Below are positions 26,864-35,591 of a stretch of 64,000 nucleotides of DNA, piece by piece. A program made the position numbers and the translations under genes. Position 1 is the first letter of the stretch, and every line of letters begins with the position of its first letter. Source of the stretch: 58-81 sp012729145 (GTDB lineage: Bacteria > Synergistota > Synergistia > Synergistales > Thermovirgaceae); contig JAXGIW010000001.1 of assembly GCA_040770625.1 (NCBI GenBank), forward strand, positions 62,001 through 126,000, given 5' to 3'. Below the pieces are notes generated by a model that was not told the DNA's origin, ran no database searches, and saw nothing but the letters and a program-made list of their open reading frames with translations.

Positions 26864-27469
26864 TTAAACCTCGCTTTTGAAATCGAAACGGCTTATGGCG
26901 AACCGCCAGCACTCCTTCGCCGAATCAAGATCCAGACGGAAACCCATCTCCATGATTATTCCGTGCATAAGGAACCGCAGGGTCATAAGGAATTTATCGT
27001 AGAGGTTTCTGGTTTCGCTGTTGCGGAAGGCCGGTATGGCCTCCCGGGCAACAGGCCACAGTTTCTCCTGAATTGAATTCAGGAGGTCCCCCGCGATATC
27101 AGAAAGTTCCCTGCCCTCTTCTCCACCTCTGAGCCTCTCTATTAAAAGCGTGAAAAAGAGCAGGCGCATCTCCGGATCACCCCAGAGCATGTCGATAATT
27201 CGCTCTCCTCGAAGGGTGACGAAGGCATTTACGTCTTTCTCGGCTTCCGAGGGGCCATCAACGTAGTTCTGAATGATACTTTCAACCTCTTTCTTGAGGA
27301 CTGCTGCAAAAAGCTCCCCCTTGCTCCTGAAATGCCAATAAAGGGCCCCCTTGCTCAAGGATGCGTCCTTGACTATGGACTCCATGCTGGTCCCGTGGAA
27401 ACCCTTTCTCGCGAAATGGCTACGGGCTACTTGCATTATTTTCTCCCTTGTCTCCAAAGGATCGGACAT
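26864..27469 (-). CDS. TetR-family repressor of the efflux operon
   Basis: 201 residues. The N-terminal helix-turn-helix is classical (REKIMQVARSHFARKGFHG, then SLSKGALYWHFRSKGELFAAV); the rest is an all-helical ligand domain. ATG at 27469 follows GGAGGAGATGGG; the ORF upstream of it (to 27664) has no homology and runs through the operator. It is the first gene of the efflux operon and sits directly behind a 18-bp palindromic site, which suggests autorepression relieved by pump substrates. Confidence 0.9.
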   Translation of the reverse strand: MSDPLETREKIMQVARSHFARKGFHGTSMESIVKDASLSKGALYWHFRSKGELFAAVLKKEVESIIQNYVDGPSEAEKDVNAFVTLRGERIIDMLWGDPEMRLLFFTLLIERLRGGEEGRELSDIAGDLLNSIQEKLWPVAREAIPAFRNSETRNLYDKFLMTLRFLMHGIIMEMGFRLDLDSAKECWRFAISRFDFKSEV

Positions 27470-27517
27470 CCCATCTCCTCCAGACCGAACAGGCTGCAGA
27501 ACAGCAAGGAGGCTATC

Positions 27518-27535
27518 ACAGACCGACCGGTCTGT
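27518..27535 (-). promoter_or_regulatory. Palindromic operator for the TetR repressor
   Basis: ACAGACCG-AC-CGGTCTGT: perfect 8-bp half-sites with a 2-bp centre, 48 bp upstream of the tetR start. Length and symmetry fit AcrR/QacR-type TetR operators. Binding is inferred from position. Confidence 0.75.
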
Positions 27536-27572
27536 CAATCCAGAACCGTAAGCGTGAGTCGAAAACCGCAAC

Positions 27573-27603
27573 AAAAAGGCCGGAGGCATTTTCGCTTCCG
27601 GCA
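27573..27603 (-). terminator. Terminator downstream of mgtE
   Basis: Minus-strand stem GCCGGAAGCG/(T)GCCTCCGGC followed by CTTTTTGTTG. Located between the mgtE stop and the efflux operon operator. Confidence 0.75.
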
Positions 27604-27683
27604 CTGTGAATTCATCTTGTGGATCCATGAACCATACCTTTCGGTTTTTCCCTTCATCGTCCACTGTTTACACCCTTGATCTT

Positions 27684-27714
27684 AAGGCCCACGTTTTACG
27701 AATCACGCATCACG
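27684..27714 (-). repeat. Short heptad tract after mgtE
   Basis: CACGTTT TACGAAT CACGCAT CACGGGG on the plus strand is the same degenerate CGTNANN heptad family (read on the minus strand) seen at 4.0, 43.1 and 48.7 kb. Confidence 0.6.
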
Positions 27715-27720
27715 GGGTCT

Positions 27721-29076
27721 TTACCCTACTCCGAGCACTCGGCGGGCGATCTCGAAGTAGACCAGGAGTCCCACCACGTCGACGGTGGTCGTTATGAAGG
27801 GGCCTGACATGACCGCCGGGTCGATCCTTACTGCCCTCGCTATTACCGGAAGAGCCACCCCGGCAAGGTTGCCCAGCATGACCACCGAGATAAGGGCAAA
27901 GGCCACCACCAGCGCCACGCTCGGCCCTGTTCCGAGCATGTAGGCCCTCCCAATGGCCAGAAGCCCCAGAGGGATCCCCAACAGAAGCCCTGTCAGTATC
28001 TCCCTCAGGAATATATGGCCCAGGTTCTTCCAGTCTATGTCCCCCAGCGTTATTCCGCGTATCATAAGAGTGGCCGACTGCATACCGGCGTTCCCCCCGG
28101 TACCTATCAGCAGCGGGATGAAGAAGGTCAGGGCCACCACGCTCTCGATGGTAACCGAATATCTCTTGAGAACCGAAGAGCTTATCGCCTGGGCCATGAT
28201 GCATATGACCAGCCAGAGAAGGCGCTTCCTCGCAAGTGTGAAGACCCCCGTATCAAGGTACCTCTCCTCTATGGGCTGTATACCGGCCATGCGTTCGAAG
28301 TCCTCGGTGGCCTCCTCCTCGACAATGTCAAGAACGTCATCAAAGGTTACTATCCCCACAAGACGGTTCTCAAGGTCCACCACAGGGATCACGTGAAGGT
28401 CGTAGCGCGACATCACCTGGGCCAGCTTCTCCTGGTCCGTCTGCGTCGTAACGAACACCGGGTCATCGTCCATCAGGTCCGATATGGGCGTCTCGGGCTG
28501 CGCCAGTATTATGTCCTCCAGGTCCACGACCCCACGAAGGTGGCGCTCACCGTCCATCACAAAACAGCTGTATATGGTCTCCTTGCTCCGAGCCTCCCTC
28601 CGTATGTGCTGCAGCGCCTCCGTCACCGTCATCGAGGCCTTCAGCCCTATGTACTCTGCCGTCATGATCCTGCCGGCAGAATCCTCGGGGTAGTTCAGAA
28701 GCCGGTTCGCCAGCTTCCTCTCCTCGGGAGAAAGGTGCTGCATCAGCTTCTTAACCGTCTTCGCCGGAAGTTCGTCAAGAAGGGCCGTACGGTCATCATC
28801 GGACATCTCCTCGATGATCTCGGCCGCCTCTTTCTCGGTGAAGCTGTCAAGAAGCTCCTCTCTCTCCGCTCCCTCCATGTGCTCGAACACCTCGATGGCA
28901 AGGTCCTTCGGCAACAGACGGAATATGAGGACCCTCTTGGCTCGGGGCGCCTCCACCAGCATCTCGCCTATGTCGGCAGGCTCCATCGTAGACAGTGCCT
29001 CCTTGGTCTCCGGGAACCTGTGTTCCGACATGAGGTCCTCTATCTGGCTGTAAAGACGGTCCAGTCTCTCTTTCAT
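27721..29076 (-). CDS. mgtE: Magnesium transporter MgtE
   Basis: 451 residues in the MgtE layout: N-terminal helical MgtE_N domain (repeats such as DIGEMLVEAPRAKRVLIFRLL), two CBS domains (about 130-255) including MTAEYIGLKASMTVTEALQ and DLHVIPVVDLENRLVGIVTFDDV, and five C-terminal membrane helices with the pore segment PLLIGTGGNAGMQSATLMIR. It is a Mg2+-gated channel in the inner membrane. ATG at 29076 is preferred (GGGGGTGAATCAGCC); the ORF upstream is not homologous. I looked for an M-box riboswitch in the 170-bp leader and did not recognise one. Confidence 0.95.
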   Translation of the reverse strand: MKERLDRLYSQIEDLMSEHRFPETKEALSTMEPADIGEMLVEAPRAKRVLIFRLLPKDLAIEVFEHMEGAEREELLDSFTEKEAAEIIEEMSDDDRTALLDELPAKTVKKLMQHLSPEERKLANRLLNYPEDSAGRIMTAEYIGLKASMTVTEALQHIRREARSKETIYSCFVMDGERHLRGVVDLEDIILAQPETPISDLMDDDPVFVTTQTDQEKLAQVMSRYDLHVIPVVDLENRLVGIVTFDDVLDIVEEEATEDFERMAGIQPIEERYLDTGVFTLARKRLLWLVICIMAQAISSSVLKRYSVTIESVVALTFFIPLLIGTGGNAGMQSATLMIRGITLGDIDWKNLGHIFLREILTGLLLGIPLGLLAIGRAYMLGTGPSVALVVAFALISVVMLGNLAGVALPVIARAVRIDPAVMSGPFITTTVDVVGLLVYFEIARRVLGVG

Positions 29077-29420
29077 GGCTGATTCACCCCCGTTCGGCCT
29101 GACCAGGAACAACAACCGGCACCACCCCAACCTCCCTAAGTTACCGGGGGTCGATACGCGGGTACCCCTTGGTCTCTCTGGTATTTGCCTTTTCTCTGTT
29201 CTGAGGGTGATCAGTTCGGCTGGAAGGATATCCTGCTGCCGGGAGGAGTTATGAGGAAAAAGTACGGCTTCCTAACCGTGCCCGGAGATCACCCTCTCTT
29301 CTGCGGTACAATCGTCTTGGGAACCGGTACTATGGCACTCTTCCATTTTCATCTCCTTCGTTCCTGTCGCATGGACCTGCAATTTCATCCTATACTCGGC
29401 AGACAGCGCGGTCAACAGGA
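29077..29420. other. Spacer between rpsI and mgtE
   Basis: No supported gene. A rightward frame starting with a good GGGAGGAG site at 29250 runs into the rpsI terminator and looks unlike a protein. The mgtE promoter must lie here but no strong pair of hexamers stands out. Confidence 0.5.
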
Positions 29421-29453
29421 AAAAAAGGACGCCCGCCTTAAGGCGGGCGTCCT
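29421..29453 (-). terminator. Terminator of rplM-rpsI
   Basis: Perfect 13-bp inverted repeat GGACGCCCGCCTT/AAGGCGGGCGTCC followed on the minus strand by TTTTTTTCC. 33 bp after rpsI. Confidence 0.93.
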
Positions 29454-29485
29454 GATCTATCTGTTGCAGGCAAAACCGCGGTAAA

Positions 29486-29881
29486 TTAACGCTTCGAGTA
29501 CTGCCTCTTTCCGCGGGCGCCTTTCTGGCCGAATTTTTTCCTCTCAACCATCCTGGGGTCCCTGGTAAGGAGCCCGAACTTCCTGAGTGTCGGTTTAAGC
29601 TCGGGGTTCATCTTGAGCAGAGCCCTTGCGAGGCCCAGCCTGACAGCACCTGACTGCCCGGTCAGACCGCCTCCGCTGGCATTAACGAAGACATCGACCT
29701 TGCCCTCAAGTCCCGACGCCCTCAGCGCCTCGAAGGCCTGTGTCTGCCATACGCCACGAGGGAAGTATTCATCGGCAGGGCGCTCGTTGACCTTCAGGGT
29801 CCCGTTTCCGGAACGCACCCTCACCCTTGCAAGGGAGGCCTTGCGTCTCCCAGTACCCCAGTAATATTCGGTTCGCTTCAT
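29486..29881 (-). CDS. rpsI: 30S ribosomal protein S9
   Basis: 131 residues, typical length. Starts YYWGTGRRKASLARVRV and ends with the conserved RKKFGQKGARGKRQYSKR tail that reaches the P-site tRNA. ATG at 29881 follows GGGAGGGAAAAGAAG. Second gene of rplM-rpsI. Confidence 0.97.
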   Translation of the reverse strand: MKRTEYYWGTGRRKASLARVRVRSGNGTLKVNERPADEYFPRGVWQTQAFEALRASGLEGKVDVFVNASGGGLTGQSGAVRLGLARALLKMNPELKPTLRKFGLLTRDPRMVERKKFGQKGARGKRQYSKR

Positions 29882-29911
29882 CTTCTTTTCCCTCCCTTCC
29901 CTGTGGCGTTC

Positions 29912-30343
29912 CTAGATCTCTATCGGCTCCGGCTTCTGAGCTGTATGCGGGTGTTCTGGACCGGCGTAGACCTTAAGTTTCTTCTCAAAGTGCAAACGGT
30001 TCTTGGGAAGCATTCCCTTGACGACCCTCTCAAAAAGGCGGTCGGGGTACTTCTCCATGAAGGTGCCGTAAGAGGTTGCCTTCAGCCCGCCCTTGTATCC
30101 GCTGTGGCGATAGACGTACTTCCTCTCAAGTTTCCTCCCCGTTATCTTTATCTTGTCGGCGTTGATGACGATCACGAAATCGCCGGTATCCACGTGGGGA
30201 GTATAGGTTGGCTTGTTCTTGCCCTGGAGGATCATGGCAACCTGGGCGGCCAGCCTTCCGAGCACCTTGTCGGTGGCGTCAACGACGAACCATTTTCTCT
30301 CTACCTGTTCCTTCTTTGCCATGTAGGTTGAATTTACAGCCAT
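29912..30343 (-). CDS. rplM: 50S ribosomal protein L13
   Basis: 143 residues. Contains RKWFVVDATDKVLGRLAAQVA, the GDFVIVINADKIKITGRKL core and PKNRLHFEKKLKVYAGPEHPH. ATG at 30343 follows AAGGAGAGGAACACAAGAA; 16 more upstream codons are open but not homologous. Transcribed from a near-consensus promoter at 30440-30468. Confidence 0.96.
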   Translation of the reverse strand: MAVNSTYMAKKEQVERKWFVVDATDKVLGRLAAQVAMILQGKNKPTYTPHVDTGDFVIVINADKIKITGRKLERKYVYRHSGYKGGLKATSYGTFMEKYPDRLFERVVKGMLPKNRLHFEKKLKVYAGPEHPHTAQKPEPIEI

Positions 30344-30439
30344 TTCTTGTGTTCCTCTCCTTATCGCCACGCCGCCGGAAGCAGCGGACACAATAATTTA
30401 CCTTCCCTGCAGACACCGCAAAAACGCAGAGCGGTGCTT

Positions 30440-30468
30440 ATTCTATCTAAGCGCCCCGTGGGTGTCAA
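30440..30468 (-). promoter_or_regulatory. Promoter of rplM-rpsI
   Basis: Minus-strand TTGACA (30468-30463), 17-bp spacer, TAGAAT (30445-30440), about 95 bp before rplM. It begins immediately after the nicotinate phosphoribosyltransferase stop. Confidence 0.85.
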
Positions 30469-30490
30469 GGACGACTGATGCCGGAACCTT

Positions 30491-31531
30491 TCAGAGAATC
30501 CTTTCGAGGAAGGGGTTCTCTGTTATGCCTGGGATCCTCCCCCTCTTGGCCAGAGGTTTGCCGTCTACCACCTTGATATCCATTGTCATATCTCTCGGTG
30601 CCGCATGGGCAATATAACTCCCGACACCGAAGGATGCGGCGCCCGCCTCGGAAAGGACCTTTATCCTTTCGGGGTTGATCCCGCCCGATACGATAATATC
30701 CACATGGGAGGCACCGGCCATGTCCAGCCTATGGCGAACCTCACGGACCAGTTCCGGCGTCACTCCTCCCCGCTCCGAGGGGGTGTCGAGCCTGACCCCC
30801 GATAGCCTTTTCCCCAATTCCGACGCTATCCTGAGCGATTCCTCGGCCTCATCATGAAAGGTATCCACAAGGATGATCCGGGGCTCCCCATCGGGGAGAA
30901 AGTCATCGTAGACCTTCGCTATCTGGAGTGTGTCGCCTGCAAGAAGTATTGCGGCGTGAGGGATGGTACCCCTGGGCTCTATTCCTGCAAGCTTCGCTCC
31001 AAGAATGCAGCTGGCGCCCACACAGCCTCCGGCTACAACAGCAGCCCTCTCCATTACCGACGAGACGGCGGGGTGAACATGCCTTGCGCCGAAGGAGAGT
31101 ACGGGCCTGCCTCCCGCGGCATCCACGCATTCTCTGGCAGCGGTGGCCCAACCCGTCGAACTGGCAAGCATTCCCAGGATCACCGTCTCGTACATGCCAA
31201 AGGCCGAGTAGGGACCGCTGATCCTGGTCACTACCTCCCTGGGGCTGAAGGTGTCTCCTTCCTTGAGGGAGAGGATCTCCACGCCGGAACCTTCCAGGAG
31301 CCTGACCACCTCGGAGATCCCGGCGAACACTCCGCCGTGCCTGGCGAAGATCTCCGCGACCACAGGTACGTCCAGCCTTCCACAGGCATCGAGGATATCC
31401 CTGGTCTTGACGAAATAGACGTCGGTGGTCTTGCCGGACAGGATCTCCTCGTGGGTCGCACTCAAGAGCCTTGCCGTCCCTGGCTCAAAGGCGGCCACGT
31501 CGGAGAGCCTGTTGAGTCTCGGGGAGTCCAT
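30491..31531 (-). CDS. Nicotinate phosphoribosyltransferase
   Basis: 346 residues of the NAPRTase/quinolinate-phosphoribosyltransferase-like fold. Landmarks are GKTTDVYFVKTRDIL, SFGARHVHPAVS (phosphoribosyl site), ILVDTFHDE, GVRLDTPSERGG and IIVSGGINPERI. It makes nicotinate mononucleotide from nicotinic acid for NAD salvage. ATG at 31531 is chosen over the GTG at 31540 because GGGGTGAGGG then lies at a normal distance. Length is like the short archaeal/thermophile type. It ends the ltaE-to-secG gene run. Confidence 0.88.
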   Translation of the reverse strand: MDSPRLNRLSDVAAFEPGTARLLSATHEEILSGKTTDVYFVKTRDILDACGRLDVPVVAEIFARHGGVFAGISEVVRLLEGSGVEILSLKEGDTFSPREVVTRISGPYSAFGMYETVILGMLASSTGWATAARECVDAAGGRPVLSFGARHVHPAVSSVMERAAVVAGGCVGASCILGAKLAGIEPRGTIPHAAILLAGDTLQIAKVYDDFLPDGEPRIILVDTFHDEAEESLRIASELGKRLSGVRLDTPSERGGVTPELVREVRHRLDMAGASHVDIIVSGGINPERIKVLSEAGAASFGVGSYIAHAAPRDMTMDIKVVDGKPLAKRGRIPGITENPFLERIL

Positions 31532-31547
31532 CGCCCTCACCCCGGGA

Positions 31548-31775
31548 TCAGGACATGAGAACCAGGATCAATGATGTTACCAGGAAGACGGCCATTAGAA
31601 CGATTGTCGCCTTGGTGAGGACGGAGAACCTCTGCCACTGTCCCCCTGCGGCATCGGCCTGGGTCCCGCCTCCGAAAACACCGGTGAAGCCGCCCTGCTT
31701 GCGCTGCTGCATGAGGATAACCGCCATCACCGAGATCGAAACGATCACGTGAACGACCGTGAGGAAAACCTTCAC
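31548..31775 (-). CDS. secG: Preprotein translocase subunit SecG
   Basis: 75 residues with two hydrophobic helices (VFLTVVHVIVSISVMAVIL and TIVLMAVFLVTSLILVLM) joined by a Gln/Gly-rich loop QQRKQGGFTGVFGGG, the SecG signature. GTG start at 31775 follows GGGAGGTGCAAGGC; the longer frame to 32027 would overlap rdgB and is not homologous. SecG assists SecYEG translocation. Confidence 0.93.
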   Translation of the reverse strand: MKVFLTVVHVIVSISVMAVILMQQRKQGGFTGVFGGGTQADAAGGQWQRFSVLTKATIVLMAVFLVTSLILVLMS

Positions 31776-31816
31776 GCCTTGCACCTCCCAGATGATTCTT
31801 GGCCTGAAACGAAGAT

Positions 31817-32416
31817 TTATTCTACCACACAACCGCCTGTCAGCATACGGGAAAGGGCTCTTGCAGCTACAGACCTGTGGGATATTCTCGATTTTACCGT
31901 TGGCCCGAGAACTGCAAGCGTTTCGTTGTAACCTTGAGGCACGAAGAGGGGATCGTAGCCGAAACCGTAGATCCCCGAGGGCTCCACGGCTATGCTGCCG
32001 TAGCAGGAACCTCCGGCAAGGAGCCATATACCCCTTTCAGGGAAGAAAAGCGCCAGGGCTGCCACGAATCGGGCTCTCCTTTCAGAGATCCCTTCCATCT
32101 TGCCAAGAAGCCATTGGATCCTCGCTGCATCGTCTGGGGCGACCCTTGCCGACATCACTCCCGGCCCCCAATTGAGGGAGCTGACCTCTAGCCCGCTGTC
32201 ATCGGCCAGGGCAGGCCTGCCAAGGGCCAATGACCATGCCAGGGCCTTGATGACAGCGTTGCCGGCGTAGGTATCCCTGTCCTCGTCGACTTCAGGAACT
32301 TCCCCTGCACCGGCAAGGTCGGGGCCGAAGAGAAGATCGACACCCGCGGGGGCCAGGAGAGAGCTCATCTCGAGGTGCTTATTTCTGTTCCAGCTGGCGA
32401 ATACGATCCCTGGCAA
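31817..32416 (-). CDS. rdgB: Non-canonical purine NTP pyrophosphatase (RdgB/HAM1)
   Basis: About 199 residues, the normal size. N-terminal FASWNRNKHLEM replaces the usual T/S-x-N-x-x-K motif, followed by DEDRDTYAGNAVIKA, ALADDSGLEVSSL (DDSG catalytic acids) and GFGYDPLFVP. It hydrolyses ITP, dITP and XTP to keep them out of nucleic acids. The start is TTG at 32416 with GAGGGAA upstream; it overlaps the end of rph by 38 bp. rph-rdgB adjacency is common in bacteria. Confidence 0.93.
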   Translation of the reverse strand: MPGIVFASWNRNKHLEMSSLLAPAGVDLLFGPDLAGAGEVPEVDEDRDTYAGNAVIKALAWSLALGRPALADDSGLEVSSLNWGPGVMSARVAPDDAARIQWLLGKMEGISERRARFVAALALFFPERGIWLLAGGSCYGSIAVEPSGIYGFGYDPLFVPQGYNETLAVLGPTVKSRISHRSVAARALSRMLTGGCVVE

Positions 32417-33188
32417 CTGCCAGTTCCCTCTCTTCTTCCCCGGTGAACCCCAGGGCACTTTTCTGGATATCTATCAGGGATGAAATACCACTTCCGGCCA
32501 GATCCAGCATCTCAACCAGCTCTTTTCTGGAGAAGACATCCCCTTCGGCGGTCCCCTGCACCTCTATGAAGTCGCCGAATTCGTTCATGACGATGTTGAA
32601 GTCCACCTCGGCCCGGCTGTCCTCTCCGTAACAGAGGTCCGCGACAATTTCACCGTCAACCTTGCCTACGCTCAGGGCGGCCACGAAGCACTTCAATGGT
32701 ATCGTATCGACGCACCTCCTGGCGAAAAGCCACCTGAGGGCGTCCACCAGGGCCACGAAACCTCCGGTAATGGCGGCAGTCCTGGTCCCACCGTCGGCCT
32801 GGAGCACATCGCAGTCGATCCAGACTGTGCGCTCTCCCAGAAGTTCCAGGGCTGTACCTGCCCTCAGGGACCGGCCGATAAGCCTCTGGATCTCGTGGCT
32901 CCTGCCGCTGATGCCCCCCCTGACGCTGTCCCGGGGAGTCCTGATCTCGGTGGACCTGGGCAGCATCGAGTATTCGGCTGTCACCCAGCCTTTGCCGCTC
33001 CCCCTCAGGAACAGGGGCACCTTCTCCTCCACCGAGGCCGTACAGAGTACCCTTGTCGCTCCGAAATCCACCAGGGCCGACCCCTCGGCGAACCTGCTGC
33101 ACCGTCTCAAGATGGAGATCTCTCTGAGGTCGCCGGGGGCACGCCCGTCGATCCTTGATCCCCTACCCTCTTCAGTCGCCCGGGTCAT
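32379..33188 (-). CDS. rph: Ribonuclease PH
   Basis: 269 residues. Contains RIDGRAPGDLREISI, GATRVLCTASVEEKVP, GWVTAEYSMLPRST, IGRSLRAGTALELLGERT (RNA-binding arginines) and WIDCDVLQADGGTRTAAITG. It trims tRNA 3' ends using phosphate. Its C-terminus, which overlaps rdgB, is about 25 residues longer than usual. ATG at 33188 overlaps the upstream gene stop by 4 bp. Confidence 0.95.
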   Translation of the reverse strand: MTRATEEGRGSRIDGRAPGDLREISILRRCSRFAEGSALVDFGATRVLCTASVEEKVPLFLRGSGKGWVTAEYSMLPRSTEIRTPRDSVRGGISGRSHEIQRLIGRSLRAGTALELLGERTVWIDCDVLQADGGTRTAAITGGFVALVDALRWLFARRCVDTIPLKCFVAALSVGKVDGEIVADLCYGEDSRAEVDFNIVMNEFGDFIEVQGTAEGDVFSRKELVEMLDLAGSGISSLIDIQKSALGFTGEEERELAVARDRIRQLEQK

Positions 33189-33883
33189 GAGGTTTTCAGC
33201 TGCCAGGGCATTGTAAGGTCCACGGGGGTCTTGAGCTCCGGGTCCTTGCCGTTTATCAGGATGCGGACCCTGGTGACGGGCGAGAAGTTCTGTACTATGG
33301 TCCTTACGAGGGACGTCATGATCAGCGCGCCCTTTTCACCGGGAAGGTTCTGGACCGCCCTGACAAAGGGGTCGTTAAGGTCCAGGTAGAGGAGATCGCC
33401 GTTACGGAAAACGTGAAGGACCCGGACCTGTTCAGAGATGGTGTTCTCAGCCCTCATGGTCTCCAGAAGACCGGAGATGACGGTCTTGACATCATCCTCA
33501 AGGATCCCGGGGACAAGGGAGACCGTCTCCCCTTCAAGAACATCTCCCCTGGGGACGAACACCTCGAAACCCGATCTTCTAACTGCAAGACCGGTGGGGT
33601 CTGAAGTATCCTCCGCTACCCTTCTTGCCTCGTCGGGGTCGCTCACCACGTTGTGCTGCCCGATTATCTGTTTCTTGTCCAGGTATTTCAGGGTCAGCGA
33701 AGTTCCCCAGTAACCGCCGGCGAAAAGGAGCACCAGAACGGAGATCCAGGCAACGATACGAAGGACCAGCGGAGCCTTGTCCCCGTCGTCATCATCCTCG
33801 TCCTCGTCATAGAGGTCGTCCACTTCGTCATCTTCAAAAAGAGGCCGAGGAGCCCTTTTCTCCCAATCCCGGAAATCCGGCAT
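33185..33883 (-). CDS. GerM/GerMN-domain membrane-anchored protein
   Basis: 232 residues. A strongly acidic N-terminal cytoplasmic segment (EDDEVDDLYDEDEDDDDGD) precedes one membrane helix (IVAWISVLVLLFAGGYWGTS) and an extracytoplasmic domain that resembles GerMN (LYLDLNDPFVRA, GALIMTSLVRTIVQNF, VRILINGKD). GerMN domains are found beside or fused to peptidoglycan amidases, and here the gene lies directly after one. A role in cell-wall remodelling or spore-like processes is inferred only. ATG at 33883 follows GGAGGGGAATGCT... spacing. Confidence 0.8.
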   Translation of the reverse strand: MPDFRDWEKRAPRPLFEDDEVDDLYDEDEDDDDGDKAPLVLRIVAWISVLVLLFAGGYWGTSLTLKYLDKKQIIGQHNVVSDPDEARRVAEDTSDPTGLAVRRSGFEVFVPRGDVLEGETVSLVPGILEDDVKTVISGLLETMRAENTISEQVRVLHVFRNGDLLYLDLNDPFVRAVQNLPGEKGALIMTSLVRTIVQNFSPVTRVRILINGKDPELKTPVDLTMPWQLKTS

Positions 33884-33932
33884 AGCATTCCCCTCCGATC
33901 GCAATTTGTCTTTTCAGGGCGCTGGACAGCGC

Positions 33933-35591
33933 CTAATTGTATTCGCTCGTTTTAAGGAATTCCACGATCCCCGAAGAGAGAGCCTCGGCGATCTGCTTCT
34001 GGTAGCTGGGGTTCTTGAGCTTCGCAGCTTCCGCCCTGTTGGTCAGAAAACCCATCTCTACCAGCACCGATGGCATCGCCGCTCCCCTGAGAACGTAGAA
34101 CGGAGCCTGCGCGACCCTCCTCATGGGAAGCTTCCTCGATTTTCCCTTCCTGAAAAGGATCTCCGCAAAGGAGGTGCTCTCCTCTATCTTCACGTTCTGC
34201 TGCATGTCTCCCAGGATCTTTAGCAGAGTCCGTGTCCTCTTGTCCGCGGCCTCGCTGCTCTCCAGGCCTCCCTCGACCAGCTCCCTGTTCTCTATCAGGG
34301 CCAGTTCCATGGCATGCTTGTCGCTGGGCAAAGCCATCAGGTATATTTCTACACCCTCGGCTGTCCTCCCCTTGGGCAGGGCGTTGCAGTGAAGACTGAC
34401 GAAGACGTCGGCGTCCTCCTTTACAGCTATGTTCGTTCTCTGAGAGAGCTGCAGGTATACATCGGTGCTCCTCGTGAGGACCACCCTCAGACCTTCCTTT
34501 TTAAGGATATCCGACATGAGCCTGGCCACACGGAGATTAATATCCTTCTCCCTGATCCCGTTGGCAACGGCACCCGGGTCCTTTCCACCGTGCCCTGCAT
34601 CGATCACTACCGACTTCGCCCCGCCGGGGGATCTTCCAGAGGGCTGTACTGGCTGGGGAAGGGGCTGGAACGCCTCTTCGGGGGGTTCTTCCTCGACAAT
34701 GGTCCCTTCGGGGGGAGCAGTCCAGGGGGAGTAGGGGACCGGCGAGGTCCCGAGGGGCCTCGGGTCGTAGAAGTCGATAACCTGCCGGAAGGGTGTTTCC
34801 AGGGAGAAGTACCTCACCGTCGAGGCGTTATGCCTGAAGCCAAGTACCACACGGTCCCCGAACTGTGTCACCGAAAGCCCGATCTCCGAAGGGTAGGGAG
34901 AGACAGTACCGGAGGTGCCTCTGGACATAAGTCCGGGTATGGTGACCGTCACCGACCCTGACCCCGGTTCGACCTTCAGGGGGACCGGGGCCGAAAGGTC
35001 AAGAACAACCCTCAGTCCAAAGTCCTGTTGCCCCCACCGGATGGACTTCACTGTCGCCGAGGAGGCTGATGCGGGACCGGGGAGAGGGGTTACCGGCGTC
35101 TGCGGCTTCTGGACCGAAGGCCCATTCCCCGGTGCCGGATACTGTGTCTGTCGGGGCTGGTAACCCTCCCCTCTCCAGGAGAGTCCACCACTGCCGGAAC
35201 CGGATATCCTCCCTGCCAGGGTGAGAGCGCAATCAGGGTCTACCCACCAGTGTCCACCCTCACGGAGGACCTCGTGCATGAACGGAATTATCTCACCCCT
35301 GTACATGGCTGCCGCCGCTCCGGGAAAGACCTGGAGCGAACCCCCGGGACCCTTAAGGATCAGGTTGCCCCCCTTCTCCTCCGAGGAGAGGCCAAGCAGT
35401 TCCATGACCGGGTCCAGCGCCACCAGGCTGTGACCCGCCCGGGAAAGGACGGGGACCTTGCCGATGGGTTCGCCGTCACGGAGCAGCTCCCACCCTTCCT
35501 GCGCCGGGAGGGGGCCGCAGGCAAGGGCCAGGAGCAAGACCGCTGTCACAAGGACAGGGGATAGTATCCTAGGTGCCCGCCATAGAGACAT
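33933..35591 (-). CDS. N-acetylmuramoyl-L-alanine amidase with AMIN domain
   Basis: 552 residues with a signal peptide (ILSPVLVTAVLLLALACGPL). Residues about 25-130 look like a copper-amine-oxidase-N/stalk-type domain, about 185-300 an AMIN domain (WGQQDFGLRVVLDLSAPVPL), then a Pro-rich linker and the zinc-dependent Amidase_3 domain (VVIDAGHGGKDPGAVA, REKDINLRVA, SLHCNAL, LVEMGFLTN), which gives the metal His/Glu/His and catalytic Glu. It cleaves the amide bond between muramic acid and the stem peptide, usually at division. The Cys in the signal region could suggest a lipoprotein but is not a clear lipobox. It overlaps pmbA by 23 bp. Confidence 0.9.
   Translation of the reverse strand: MSLWRAPRILSPVLVTAVLLLALACGPLPAQEGWELLRDGEPIGKVPVLSRAGHSLVALDPVMELLGLSSEEKGGNLILKGPGGSLQVFPGAAAAMYRGEIIPFMHEVLREGGHWWVDPDCALTLAGRISGSGSGGLSWRGEGYQPRQTQYPAPGNGPSVQKPQTPVTPLPGPASASSATVKSIRWGQQDFGLRVVLDLSAPVPLKVEPGSGSVTVTIPGLMSRGTSGTVSPYPSEIGLSVTQFGDRVVLGFRHNASTVRYFSLETPFRQVIDFYDPRPLGTSPVPYSPWTAPPEGTIVEEEPPEEAFQPLPQPVQPSGRSPGGAKSVVIDAGHGGKDPGAVANGIREKDINLRVARLMSDILKKEGLRVVLTRSTDVYLQLSQRTNIAVKEDADVFVSLHCNALPKGRTAEGVEIYLMALPSDKHAMELALIENRELVEGGLESSEAADKRTRTLLKILGDMQQNVKIEESTSFAEILFRKGKSRKLPMRRVAQAPFYVLRGAAMPSVLVEMGFLTNRAEAAKLKNPSYQKQIAEALSSGIVEFLKTSEYN

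Noticed and set aside
27470..27664. 65-residue N-terminal extension of the TetR repressor
   Set aside because: It contains the operator sequence and lacks homology, and the internal ATG has an ideal ribosome-binding site.
28015..29082. 355-codon frame opposite mgtE
   Set aside because: Antisense to MgtE, rich in His/Arg/Leu, no homology seen; a high-GC shadow.
29077..29250. Possible M-box Mg2+ riboswitch before mgtE
   Set aside because: No match to the conserved M-box core could be recognised by eye.
29250..29484. Rightward 77-codon frame with a good Shine-Dalgarno between mgtE and rpsI
   Set aside because: It runs through the rpsI terminator and its sequence looks random; no neighbour supports it.
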